Of a stretch of DNA of 64,000 bases, positions 8,961 to 16,996 are shown in pieces. The notes under the pieces are model-generated. The model searched no databases, had not been told where the DNA came from, and was given only the letters and a program-made list of their open reading frames with translations. Every line of letters starts with the position of its first letter. Position 1 is the first letter of the stretch. This DNA comes from Ralstonia sp. 25mfcol4.1. GTDB lineage: Bacteria > Pseudomonadota > Gammaproteobacteria > Burkholderiales > Burkholderiaceae. Location of the stretch: the NCBI RefSeq assembly GCF_900104095.1, contig NZ_FNJO01000016.1, positions 1 to 64,000 of the forward strand. The letters are read 5' to 3'. The position numbers and the translations under genes are program-made.

Positions 8961-10373
8961 CTAGGCCGCCACGTTGCCGGTCAGCACAAAGGACAATACG
9001 TCGTCGGCCGTCGGTATGCCCCACGTCTGATCGGCAAGCCACTGGTAGAAGCTCGTCTGGGCGACCTTGGTCGGCCGCTTTCGGGCGACAAGTTGCAGTT
9101 CTGCGGTCGCACACTGCGCGTTGTACCTGCTGATGAGCGGCATCTGCTCCTCGTCGGCAAGGCTCACGAAATACGCCTGTGCGCGGGGCAGGCGCGCGGC
9201 GATGTAACGGTCCATCGCCTCTTTTGCGGACTTCGCCGGGGGCGGCGGTGGGGCGGCCGGTTCTTCGGTCGCGCCCATTGTCGCGCCAGTTGCCGGCCTG
9301 GTCCCTCCAACCCTTCCCTTTCCAGCGTTGGCCGTGCGCCCATCGCGGCCACCCGCGCCGTCACCCACACCTTGCCCCGCCATGTCGCCCAGTATCTTGC
9401 GAAAATACGCGGGCACATTGTCGATCGCCGGGGCGTCGGTAGCGGACTCACGTGTGCGGATGTGAGCGATAGCTTCGTGCAGGGCCCCGTGCGGGTGCAT
9501 CGTGGCCAGCTTGCGCGCCTCGCTGGCCGGCAAGCCCAAGCCGATGATCGCCGGTATCAGGTCGCCGACGTTGGCCTCATCGCCTGCTTCGCGGCCATCG
9601 GCCTCGCCACTGCTCGCGTCCTCCTTGCGCGTGATCCTGAACTGCAGCTCGGTGACCGAGCGACCGACCTTGTGCTCGATAAGCTCGAGGTAGTGATCGG
9701 ACACGTTGCAGATCTCCGCGATGCAGGGGTTGAGCACCGCGCGCTTGAAGATCTTGTATTCCTTGTACTTGGTCTCGCTCTCCTCGCGCCCAAGGATCAG
9801 ATTCCGAAAGACGGCCAACGGAATGCGCGCGGTGATCCCGGCGCGTTCGTAACGGACGGTGTTTTCCCAGATCGCGAGCGAATGGGCCCGACGAAACAGC
9901 TTCGCTATCCGCATGTCGATCATCGCGTAGCGCTCCGGATTCAACAGTTCTTCGCGGATCTGAGGAGCAAACGAGTACGAGAGTTGGGAGCCCGTGATCC
10001 GCGCTCCGGCCAGCAGGGTCGAGCCGGTCCAGGTCGCGGTCCCGTCGCTATTGAGCTGATCCCAGTCGACGACCGTCCGCATCAGGGACTTTGCCGTCTC
10101 CTTGATATAGCTCGTGTCCTTGGTGGTCAGCGCAAGGTTCGCCATCATCTCCGGAATCGAGATCTGGAAAGTCTCGACGGTCCGGGCCTCCCCGAGGCGA
10201 AGTTCGATCGCATTCTTGATGAGCGCGTTAAACAGGCGTCGTTGCTGCAGTGTGAGCGAGCCGCCGACTGGTGAAACGTGGATGGCCTGGACCGCTTTCT
10301 TGAAGGGCTCCGCCACTTCCGGCTCCTGAACCTGGGTGAGTTGGCTGCCCTTGCGTGCCTTCGCGCGTGCCAT
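8961..10373 (-). CDS. repA: Plasmid-type replication initiator (Rep, winged-helix RepB/Rep_3-like)
   Basis: 470 residues. Residues about 30-270 look like the paired winged helices of iteron-binding initiators: LTLQQRRLFNALIKNAIELRL, then SIPEMMANLALTTKD, then IRKLF-type IAKLFRRAHSLAIWENTVRYE and ELQFRITRKE. The C-terminal ~170 residues are a less conserved extension with a Gly/Pro-rich linker. It would bind the iterons directly upstream, recruit the host helicase and start replication. It is divergent from the iteron field and parAB, the usual order on secondary replicons of Burkholderiales. The inverted iteron half-sites at 10422-10437 lie in its promoter and suggest self-repression. Confidence 0.82.
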   Translation of the reverse strand: MARAKARKGSQLTQVQEPEVAEPFKKAVQAIHVSPVGGSLTLQQRRLFNALIKNAIELRLGEARTVETFQISIPEMMANLALTTKDTSYIKETAKSLMRTVVDWDQLNSDGTATWTGSTLLAGARITGSQLSYSFAPQIREELLNPERYAMIDMRIAKLFRRAHSLAIWENTVRYERAGITARIPLAVFRNLILGREESETKYKEYKIFKRAVLNPCIAEICNVSDHYLELIEHKVGRSVTELQFRITRKEDASSGEADGREAGDEANVGDLIPAIIGLGLPASEARKLATMHPHGALHEAIAHIRTRESATDAPAIDNVPAYFRKILGDMAGQGVGDGAGGRDGRTANAGKGRVGGTRPATGATMGATEEPAAPPPPPAKSAKEAMDRYIAARLPRAQAYFVSLADEEQMPLISRYNAQCATAELQLVARKRPTKVAQTSFYQWLADQTWGIPTADDVLSFVLTGNVAA

Positions 10374-10421
10374 CTGCGTGCCTGCGATGTGGAGATGGGT
10401 GAAATGTTAGACGGGTCGCGT

Positions 10422-10437
10422 TCACCTATCAAGGTGA
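10422..10437. promoter_or_regulatory. Inverted iteron half-sites in the rep promoter (candidate Rep operator)
   Basis: TCACCT-ATCA-AGGTGA is an inverted pair of the TTCACCT iteron core with a 4-bp spacer, 49-64 bp upstream of the rep start. In iteron replicons, Rep dimers bind inverted half-sites over their own promoter while monomers bind the direct repeats; that role is inferred here from sequence and position. Further single half-sites lie at 10397-10404 and 10475-10481. Confidence 0.6.
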
Positions 10438-10508
10438 CGCGCGTGGCGTGAAGCTCGGGCACCGCGCCGAGGCGAGGTGAACCAAGGCGTGGCCGACCTG
10501 GCGGCTGC

Positions 10509-11168
10509 CCCCAAATCGTTTCACCTTTGGGCGCAAGCATACCTTCCCCCAAATTTCTTCACCTTTGACCTCAATGACATCGCAGGCCGTCCGATGGGGG
10601 CAAAGGTCAAGGGCGATGGGGTAAATGGCGCGATTCAAGGTGAAAGATGTTGGGGATCGGTCGCCCAGAGCCTGGCCATGCTCGACACCAAGAAGCGAGA
10701 CCCGTTTCCGGGCGTGCGGGGCCTCAATGGCGTTCACCTTAGCTGCGAGCATGGCTGCGCGCCTAATGGAAAGGGATCTCCCTTAACTCGCTCTACCCCC
10801 AAATCACTTCACCTAATGGTGTATCGCTCCGGCTCGAGCGCGTTGCCGCGCTAGCACCGTCTGATTTTATTGCTCCCCAAATCCCTTCACCTTATTTCCG
10901 AATTTGGGAGTGGCCCCAATGGTGTTCACCTTAGTGAAATCGAAAGGCTGCTTACTCCCCATTAGTGTTCACCTATTCGCAAATACCGCGAGGGCTTTCA
11001 CCTCAATAGGGTTCACCTTTTTTATGACAGACGTTTCTGCGGCCCACTACAAATATCCTTATTCATCGACCAGAGGGGTATTTCGACGTTGCCATCACGG
11101 AGGTCATGCCTTATTCCTGCGCTTGAAAAAAACAGAGCGCATTGGGAAACAGGTGAACATTATTGGGG
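10509..11168. repeat. oriV: Iteron array of the replication origin (ten 18-bp repeats)
   Basis: Ten copies of an 18-bp unit CCCC-N7-TTCACCT, the spacer usually starting AAAT or AAT. Plus-strand copies start at 10509, 10547, 10722 (CCTC variant), 10797, 10875, 10914, 10957 and 11001 (CCTC variant); inverted copies occupy 10638-10655 and 11151-11168. Those at 10875-11018 are 39-44 bp apart, about four helical turns, so they lie on one face. The repeat field sits immediately upstream of rep and is locally AT-richer than its surroundings. It is the expected binding site of the Rep protein and the likely origin. No DnaA box was found inside it. Confidence 0.88.
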
Positions 11169-11287
11169 ACGCCATAGGGCGCACGGGCGACCGTGCTCGC
11201 GGCGCGTTGCGACGTCGACGAGCGATCAGGCGCCGCTACTCGCTGTTTATATGTGAGTAGTCACTCTCTACAGAGGTCGCTGTAGAC

Positions 11288-11590
11288 TTAGTTGCGCATC
11301 ATCCAGTCCCACGCGTGCAATGGCGCGAGCTGGCGCTGCGCTTGATCGGCCTGATACGTCGGTGCTTGTGCAAAGAAAATGTGCTCACGCTTGGTCCGGA
11401 CGAAATACAGCGGCATCCACGCAAGGTGGGACTCAGACCTGGAATGCGTGGCGCACGTCGCTGGCTTGTGCGAGGTCCAATCCGCGTTTGTACCCGCAGA
11501 AGCGAATTGCTCATCGGCGCCAATGCACCGAACAACGATATTTTCCGGCGCGAAATCAAGGTTGCCATAGCCCTGCAATGGAAAATCCAT
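11288..11590 (-). CDS. Hypothetical 100-residue protein beside parA
   Basis: No family recognised. From ATG 11590 the frame encodes 100 residues with mixed, protein-like composition (MDFPLQGYGNLDFAPENIVV at the N-terminus, DWMMRN at the C-terminus) and codon choice not far from its neighbours. A 7-bp inverted repeat (TCTACAG/CTGTAGA, 11267-11286) follows its stop codon. No clear ribosome-binding site is visible, and a longer frame reaches 11683. It is divergent from parA, with the palindromic sites at 11611-11660 between them. It could be a small accessory replication/partition gene or a spurious frame. Confidence 0.4.
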   Translation of the reverse strand: MDFPLQGYGNLDFAPENIVVRCIGADEQFASAGTNADWTSHKPATCATHSRSESHLAWMPLYFVRTKREHIFFAQAPTYQADQAQRQLAPLHAWDWMMRN

Positions 11591-11610
11591 GGCGCCAGAC
11601 AAAGGAAATG

Positions 11611-11660
11611 ACGCGTATACGCGTCGATGTGACGTAAACCTCTTGCGGTTTACGTATACG
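11611..11660. promoter_or_regulatory. Palindromic site upstream of parA (candidate parS or ParA/ParB operator)
   Basis: Three elements are packed here: a perfect 14-bp palindrome ACGCGTATACGCGT (11611-11624); a perfect 9-bp inverted repeat ACGTAAACC/GGTTTACGT with a 6-bp spacer (11632-11655); and a second CGTATACG box (11653-11660) repeating the core of the first palindrome 39 bp further on. The group is 105-154 bp before parA. Partition operons are usually autoregulated and carry their centromere nearby, so this is the best candidate. Confidence 0.55.
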
Positions 11661-11764
11661 GTCGCTATTCTACGGCCAACCATTTAATTGACGGAAAGCG
11701 TCTAAGTTTCTGGTTCGGCGCCGGTCAGGCGCTTCGGGACCTTTCCAACGGATTTACAACTGTT

Positions 11765-12973
11765 ATGGCACGAACGAGCTTACTCAAGGCAGAACTCCCG
11801 CGCCCAGATTTTTCAGACGATCACGGCCTGTCAATCGACGGGCTTGCGGCCGTTGCGGCGCAGGCCAACGACGTCTTTGGGCAAATTCGGGATGCCATGC
11901 TGGAACCTTACCCCCGTAAGATTCCGCCCTCGTTCACGAGCAGCCAGATCGCCACGCTTTGCGGGGTCGACAAGGCGCGCTTCCATTATCTTGCCACCAA
12001 AGGCGGATTGCCGGCCGGTACTTCACAAGGCAACGGCCGGGCGAAGGTCTTCAGCCTGGAAGACGCCATCACCTGGGTACAGCACGCCAACGGCCGCACC
12101 AAGCGGCCCGAAGGCCAGCGCGGGCGTATCGTCACGGTCGGTAATTTCAAGGGCGGTGTCGCCAAGACCACGACCGCGGTCTGCCTGGCACAGGCCTTGA
12201 CCCTGCTCGGCCGGCGGGTCCTGATTGTCGACTGCGATCCGCAGGGCACCACGACCCAGCTTTGCGGCTGGGCCCCGGATGCCGAGATTGCCGAAGAGCA
12301 GACGCTGCTGCCGCTGATCTATGGTGACCAGACGACGCTGGACTATGCCGTCCAGACGACGTATTGGCACAACCTGGATCTGATCCCTGCCTCGTCGGCA
12401 CTGTTCGATGCGGAATTCGAGATTCCGTCGAAGGTGCTGTCCGAGTCCGGCTTCGAGTTCTGGGACATCCTGCGCAAGGGCCTGGTGCCGCTGTCCGAGC
12501 AGTACGACGTGATCATCATCGACACGCCGCCTGCGTTGAGCTACATCACGATCAACGCGCTGATTGCATCGGATGGCATTCTGATGCCCTGCCCGCCTGA
12601 CGGGCTGGACTTTGCCAGCTCGACGCAGTTCTGGCACCTCTTTTCGGATATCGCAAAGAAGCTGCCTGGCGTACTGGAATCCAAACGCTATGACTTCATC
12701 AACATCGTGCTCACCAAGGTGAAACAGGATGCTGTGTCGCGAGTCGTGCGCGAGTGGATGGTCAAGGCCTACGGCAATCGTGTACTGAGCATCGAAATTC
12801 CCGAGTCATCGGTCCCCAAGGGCGCTTCGGCACAGCTGGCGACCGTCTATGACCTCTCCAAGCCCGACGGCAGCGTCGAAGCGTATCAGCGTTTCCGCGA
12901 TCCGCTGGACAAGCTCGCCCTGCATGTCGACGACCAGTTCGTCAGGGCGTGGACAGAAAGGAAAGAAGTATGA
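11765..12973 (+). CDS. parA: ParA partition ATPase with N-terminal DNA-binding domain
   Basis: 402 residues, the long type-Ia ParA. Residues 1-115 form an HTH domain (SSQIATLCGVDKARFHYLATKG), which normally binds the par operator. From 121 the ATPase begins: deviant Walker A KGGVAKTT at 129-136 with the signature lysine K129, Walker A-prime VDCDPQGT with Asp156 and Asp158, and Walker B YDVIIIDTPP. ParA moves ParB-centromere complexes on the nucleoid and often represses its own operon. ATG 11765 starts the operon; parB overlaps its stop codon (ATGA). Confidence 0.95.
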   Translation: MARTSLLKAELPRPDFSDDHGLSIDGLAAVAAQANDVFGQIRDAMLEPYPRKIPPSFTSSQIATLCGVDKARFHYLATKGGLPAGTSQGNGRAKVFSLEDAITWVQHANGRTKRPEGQRGRIVTVGNFKGGVAKTTTAVCLAQALTLLGRRVLIVDCDPQGTTTQLCGWAPDAEIAEEQTLLPLIYGDQTTLDYAVQTTYWHNLDLIPASSALFDAEFEIPSKVLSESGFEFWDILRKGLVPLSEQYDVIIIDTPPALSYITINALIASDGILMPCPPDGLDFASSTQFWHLFSDIAKKLPGVLESKRYDFINIVLTKVKQDAVSRVVREWMVKAYGNRVLSIEIPESSVPKGASAQLATVYDLSKPDGSVEAYQRFRDPLDKLALHVDDQFVRAWTERKEV

Positions 12974-13944
12974 GAATCGGCGACAAGTTGTTGGCAAAGA
13001 CCGCCAACATCGCAGTCAAAACCAATACGCCTAAACCCGAAGCCAACGAGCCCAAGACGTCGCCCGGCCGCATGCTGGCGGCGCAGTCTGCCGTCGCGGC
13101 AGCCGAGCGCCGGGTTGCCGAGCTCGAAGCGAGTGTCGGCAAGGCTGTCGAAGTCGCGCTCGACGAAATTACCGAAGTCCCCGGGCGTCGGCGCAAGCTT
13201 ACGCCTGAACAGTATGCTGAGCTGCGGGAGAACCTGCGTAATAACAAGCTGGTTCACCCGATCACGCTCGTCGTGCGCGGAGATGGCAAGAAGGAACTCG
13301 TAGCCGGTCACAACCGGTTTTACGTCTTCAAGGAACTCGGCCGGGACACGATCCCGGCGGTGTTTGCCGATCTTGCGGACGTCGAGCAGATCGAGGAAGC
13401 CGCGTTCTATTCGAACCTGCTCTCCCCTTCGCTGCCCGACTTCGAAAAGTACCTGGGATTTCAGAAGCACCTCGATCGCACGGGGCAGTCGCAGCAGGAC
13501 ATTGCGGCGGCCGCAGGCATTTCTGCCGGGCACCTGAGCAAGCTGTTCTCGTATGCGCGTTTGCCTGGACCCGCCATCGCGGCGCTTGACGCGGCAAATG
13601 ATCGTGGTCGCTTGGGTGTCAACGCGGCTTACGAGATGGCGACGTTTTTGGGCGAGCACCCGGACCAGGAGGCCGCAGTCACGGAGGTCGTGGAAAGACT
13701 GCTAAGCGACGATAAGGTCACGCAAAAGCAGGCGATCGCCCTCCTCCATGCGCGCGTGCGGCAAACAACTGTTTCGCCGGTGGCGGCGAAAACACATCGG
13801 ATCAAGGCGGGAACGCGTGAACTGTGTGCGGTGACGACGCGCAATGGGACGGTCACGCTGAAGTTCAAGAATGCCGAAGACGCACAAGCCTGGGAAAAGC
13901 GGGTGCGGGAGTTCATCGAGGCCAACGCAGAGACGAACAACTAA
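12970..13944 (+). CDS. parB: ParB centromere-binding protein
   Basis: 324 residues starting at ATG 12970, which overlaps the parA stop by four bases and has GAAAGGAAAG before it; an upstream in-frame codon at 12949 is less likely. The ParB/Srx-like N-terminal domain contains RKLTPEQYAELRENLRNNKL and PITLVVRGDGKKELVAGHNRF; the central HTH is QSQQDIAAAAGISAGHLSKLF. The arginine motif that binds CTP in most ParB proteins (GERRxxA) appears here as GHNRFYVF, retaining the second arginine only. The C-terminal part (about 270-320) would serve dimerisation. It binds parS sites, candidates for which lie at 11611, 15468 and 15574. Confidence 0.93.
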   Translation: MRIGDKLLAKTANIAVKTNTPKPEANEPKTSPGRMLAAQSAVAAAERRVAELEASVGKAVEVALDEITEVPGRRRKLTPEQYAELRENLRNNKLVHPITLVVRGDGKKELVAGHNRFYVFKELGRDTIPAVFADLADVEQIEEAAFYSNLLSPSLPDFEKYLGFQKHLDRTGQSQQDIAAAAGISAGHLSKLFSYARLPGPAIAALDAANDRGRLGVNAAYEMATFLGEHPDQEAAVTEVVERLLSDDKVTQKQAIALLHARVRQTTVSPVAAKTHRIKAGTRELCAVTTRNGTVTLKFKNAEDAQAWEKRVREFIEANAETNN

Positions 13945-13965
13945 AAAGCAGGTTTTCTGCCTTTT
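13943..13965. terminator. Possible terminator after parB
   Basis: AAAAAGCAG-GTTTT-CTGCCTTTT begins inside the parB stop codon: a GCAG/CTGC stem extended by A/T pairs with one bulge and followed by a T run. The stem is short, so termination efficiency is uncertain. Confidence 0.45.
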
Positions 13966-14033
13966 ACAACACATGAGAGAGTGAGCGAATGAATTAAAGC
14001 GCGCTTTTGACACATCCCTCACCACAAAGACAA

Positions 14034-14147
14034 AGGCCTGGGCGGGAACCCAGGCCTCTGCTGAGATTCGGACGGGAATCCGAAACTCGATTTGGTGGAG
14101 TTTGATAGCTCAAAGCTCAACCTACACGTATCTACGGCGGGAACCGT
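14034..14147. other. Three consecutive hairpins with the same CGGGAA hexaloop
   Basis: Stem 1 AGGCCTGGG/CCCAGGCCT (14034-14057), stem 2 TTCGGA/TCCGAA (14067-14084, extended by GAG/CTC across an A-A mismatch), and stem 3 ACGG/CCGT (14134-14147) each enclose exactly CGGGAA. The stem sequences differ while the loop is constant. Repeated loops with changing stems suggest a structured RNA or a protein-binding array rather than a simple terminator. It lies in the 293-bp gap between parB and the winged-helix gene and could be the latter's leader or an independent small RNA. The strand is not certain. Confidence 0.55.
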
Positions 14148-14237
14148 GAACACGAGTCGCAACGAGTGTTCAGTGTAGCGAGTGATTTTGCCTAGTCAAG
14201 CTCCGGAGGGCGTTCGTCCTTAAAAATCGGAGTCAAT

Positions 14238-15221
14238 ATGACTATTGCGCAACGCTACGCGCCGGGCGAGGCTATCGCTCGCCCTTCTCCTCTACCGCTC
14301 GCGCTCATTGAAGCCCGGGCTGCCGTATTCGATCCGCTTAATTGCCTGGACCTCGGGATTACCGCCCGTCGGGTTCTTTTTGGCATTCTGCGATTCTTCA
14401 ATTTGTCTCGTCCCTCCTCGTCCATCTGGCCACGCCGGGATTTGCTGCGCGCCGAGTCCCTGCTCAACAGCGAGTCATCCCTCTATCGTGGGCTCGCCGA
14501 TTTGCAGCGACATGGCTACGTCGTTCGTGAGCAGATTCGCATAGCACGTTCCGGGCGGTTTCACGTCTCTCCGGTTCGGCTCACAGAGAAAGCACAGATT
14601 CTTCTCGGTCTCGTCGGGCGGACCTCAAAGGAGGATAGGCGTCGAAAAGTTATCCACAAGGAACCGTCTCTCACAGTGGAAGACGGCCAATATAAGGAAC
14701 ATACCAACAAGCAGAAGTCTTTACAGAATTCATTCGCAAGCGAGCCTCCGGCAGATAGGGACTCGGCTTCCAAGGTCCCGCTTTCGTTAGTCTGGTTGCT
14801 CAAACTCGGATTGACTGCGCGTGCTGTGTTCTCGCTGATGGGCATCGCCAAGCGTCATGGCAAACGACTGGAGGACATCGCTACGGCATTCCGGGAACGT
14901 CTGTCGGCGCTCACCAGTCGCGAGGCATACGCGTACATCCGGTCGCTTGCTGGAAAGGATCTGGACTTCGCGGCAATTGCTTCCGGCAAGGAGGGCGCTA
15001 TCCGGGCCGCCACGGAGGTCCAAAGCGCGAAGAACCTCTTGGCCTCCATTCTTGCCAAGTCGCACGGGCTGACGGTCGTGAAGCGTGACGGAACCACGTT
15101 GGGTCGGATTGACGCGCACACCCAGGTCGTCATGGGGCAGGGCGGATCCTTTCCGGTCAATCTACGCTTCGCTCTGGCTTTGCAGAAGGGGCAGATGAGC
15201 ATTCGACGACTATCCGCTTAG
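14238..15221 (+). CDS. Winged-helix protein next to parAB, possible accessory replication factor
   Basis: 327 residues, no catalytic motif recognised. Residues about 40-120 look like a winged helix (ITARRVLFGILRFF, RRDLLRAESLLNSESSLYRG, LADLQRHGYVVRE, then a basic RSGRFHVSPVRL wing), as in Rep-O/HTH_36-type DNA-binding proteins. A basic hydrophilic linker (about 130-180) leads to a helical C-terminal domain ending with a short beta-rich segment. It follows parB in the same direction and is separated by the three-hairpin region. The SD CGGAG (14228-14232) is complementary to CTCCG at 14201-14205, so the leader may hide it. The gene also contains a perfect DnaA box TTATCCACA at 14650-14658. The function is inferred from position only. 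Confidence 0.7.
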   Translation: MTIAQRYAPGEAIARPSPLPLALIEARAAVFDPLNCLDLGITARRVLFGILRFFNLSRPSSSIWPRRDLLRAESLLNSESSLYRGLADLQRHGYVVREQIRIARSGRFHVSPVRLTEKAQILLGLVGRTSKEDRRRKVIHKEPSLTVEDGQYKEHTNKQKSLQNSFASEPPADRDSASKVPLSLVWLLKLGLTARAVFSLMGIAKRHGKRLEDIATAFRERLSALTSREAYAYIRSLAGKDLDFAAIASGKEGAIRAATEVQSAKNLLASILAKSHGLTVVKRDGTTLGRIDAHTQVVMGQGGSFPVNLRFALALQKGQMSIRRLSA

Positions 15222-15467
15222 CATCGAGGGGGCGTGTACTTGCCTTTTATTCGTCGCGCTTGTCTTGGGTGGAGAGTGAAGTGTGGGATGCGAGACTCAA
15301 CGGAGGTATTGTCGAATGCGGAAGGAGCGGCGGCGCAGAATCGATTCCCGGGGACATATGCGCAGGACACAATCGATGCGCCGCAAAATTTGTGGGGCCT
15401 GTTTAGAGGGATGTCAGATTGCTTGCGTGTGGAACGCGATCACATCAGATTTCGTGGCGTCGAGGGC

Positions 15468-15486
15468 GGGTTTCTAGTAGAAAGCC
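15468..15486. repeat. 19-bp palindrome, copy A
   Basis: GGGTTTCTAGTAGAAAGCC is a dyad centred on 15477 with one mismatch between the 9-base arms. It matches copy B in 17 of 19 positions. It is a candidate protein-binding site, possibly a parS for the ParB encoded 1.5 kb upstream. Confidence 0.6.
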
Positions 15487-15573
15487 AATGAAATCAGTAG
15501 CTTACAGTGTCAGCAGTTTTTGGGCGACCGTGGTGATGAAAAGTGACCCATCTTCTAACCGTTTGATTATTAA

Positions 15574-15592
15574 GGCTTTCTATTAGAAAGCC
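15574..15592. repeat. 19-bp palindrome, copy B
   Basis: GGCTTTCTATTAGAAAGCC has perfect 9-base arms around a single T, 106 bp centre to centre from copy A. A looser relative, TTTCTATTAAGAAA, occurs at 16860-16873. A perfect 9-bp dyad duplicated nearby in otherwise gene-free DNA is unlikely to be chance. Confidence 0.65.
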
Positions 15593-16996
15593 CCTCGTCG
15601 TCGGGACTGAGCTTGGATCGTCATTACAGGGAGGCAGCGTCTGTGCCGCGTCGGGCAGAGTGACATAAGTCAGCGGCGGCCTGGTACGGGCGCTTCTACG
15701 CCACCACGTTATATCGCGCACACCTCGGGTCACGTTGTAGCACGCTTGGCTCCTAACACCGGGTGAGCCGGCGAGCGACTAATTGGCGTTGATGGAGAGG
15801 CGCCGTATGAAGTGGCTACCAAGCAACAGAGTGCATCGTCAAGGGGCGGCTATGGATCTCAGCGCCTGAGCCGCGATAAGAGACACTTCCTCGAAGCGGC
15901 TGTTGGCTCTTGGTGCACGAACCACCCGTCTGGCTGGTGCCTGATATCTTCTGTCGGCTTTCGTGTCTGAACTCGCGCTCGTCGGTTGGGCATGCGAATC
16001 ACAAGGCGGGCGTCAACGCGAACAGAGGTCGTCCGGGTAGGCCAGTGGCTCATCCGTCGAGTCGATGAGCGCCACCGACAAAGTCGTCGCAGTCGCGTAG
16101 ACGTACATGGGCAAAATCAAGCTTCACCCCTTTGTAGGCACGAATTCTGGCGGACGGGTCTCTACCAGCAGTCCTTTGCGTAAAGAGACCTGAACGTTTC
16201 GGCTCCGCGCCTTCGCTCAATCAATAATGGGGTCGCGTCGGCAAGAACTGACCGGGCCCGACATGGGCCACTAAGGTGCGGTGCGCATATTGGTGGCTGA
16301 AGCCACAGGCCGTCCACGCCCAGCGGTATGTTGCACGCGCCCTGTCTAGACCAGTGATCCCGTACCGGCCCGCCCGTCTGCCGGTAGGTGCCGCAGACTT
16401 CGGGTTTAGCAAGAAGGTGAAGCGGCAGCCGGTTTTGAATCGCTATCGTGGGCCCCCACGAGTCGCACGAGCCTTATCACAACCATGTGCCGAGATGTCT
16501 TACTCGGCCAAATTTGAATTCGCCCGAATTTTGTGGCGACCGACTACTCGGGGTATCGCAGCCAACGAGCAGTGCCGGGATAATCACCTATGTAACGAAT
16601 TGTAACCATCAGCCATTCTGGCGGAGACACACAGGTGCAGGGGCCTCGGGTAGCCCGCCAAGACGCCAGACGAACCGGTTAGTGCCATGTACTGCGTATA
16701 GTTCAGCCGTTGGCTGTAGCATCCCTTAGCGTGGGCAAGCTTTGGCACGTCGCGACGCAGGAAGACTTTCGCCGCCGGGAACGTCGAAGGAGGTAACTCA
16801 GAGCAACACCTACGCCATGAGGCGTGCGCCGTACATTAGATAAGCGTGATAACTCATTGTTTCTATTAAGAAAAGGTTGCTTTCCGAAATCTTCCGGGCA
16901 GTTTTACATACTGTATTGCAATGCAAATTATTTTAGGCAGCCCTTTTCGGGCCGGACCTTAACGCTACGGCGCGACCCCTCGACGTGCAAAAGCAA

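Larger units (their letters stand above)
15222..16984. other. 1.76-kb stretch without a convincing gene
   Basis: Open frames here are short, on both strands, lack ribosome-binding sites and match no family I know. Their codon use does not resemble the neighbours, and base composition is closer to even than in the flanking genes. The only clear structure is the pair of palindromes at 15468 and 15574 and a weaker relative near 16860. It may be a degraded or structural part of the origin/partition region. Confidence 0.6.

Noticed and set aside
8941..8975. GTGGCG...CGCCAC inverted repeat at the rep stop codon as a terminator
   Set aside because: It runs through the rep stop codon and is not followed by a T run; GC-rich repeats of this length are common in this DNA.
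10477..10854. Plus-strand frame of 125 codons across the iterons
   Set aside because: Its sequence consists of iteron translation (repeated HL and NGVHL pieces); the repeats explain it.
15234..16729. Short open frames in the 15.2-17 kb gap (for example 15234-15491 and 16276-16605)
   Set aside because: No ribosome-binding sites, no families, frames on both strands of similar quality. I treat the stretch as non-coding.
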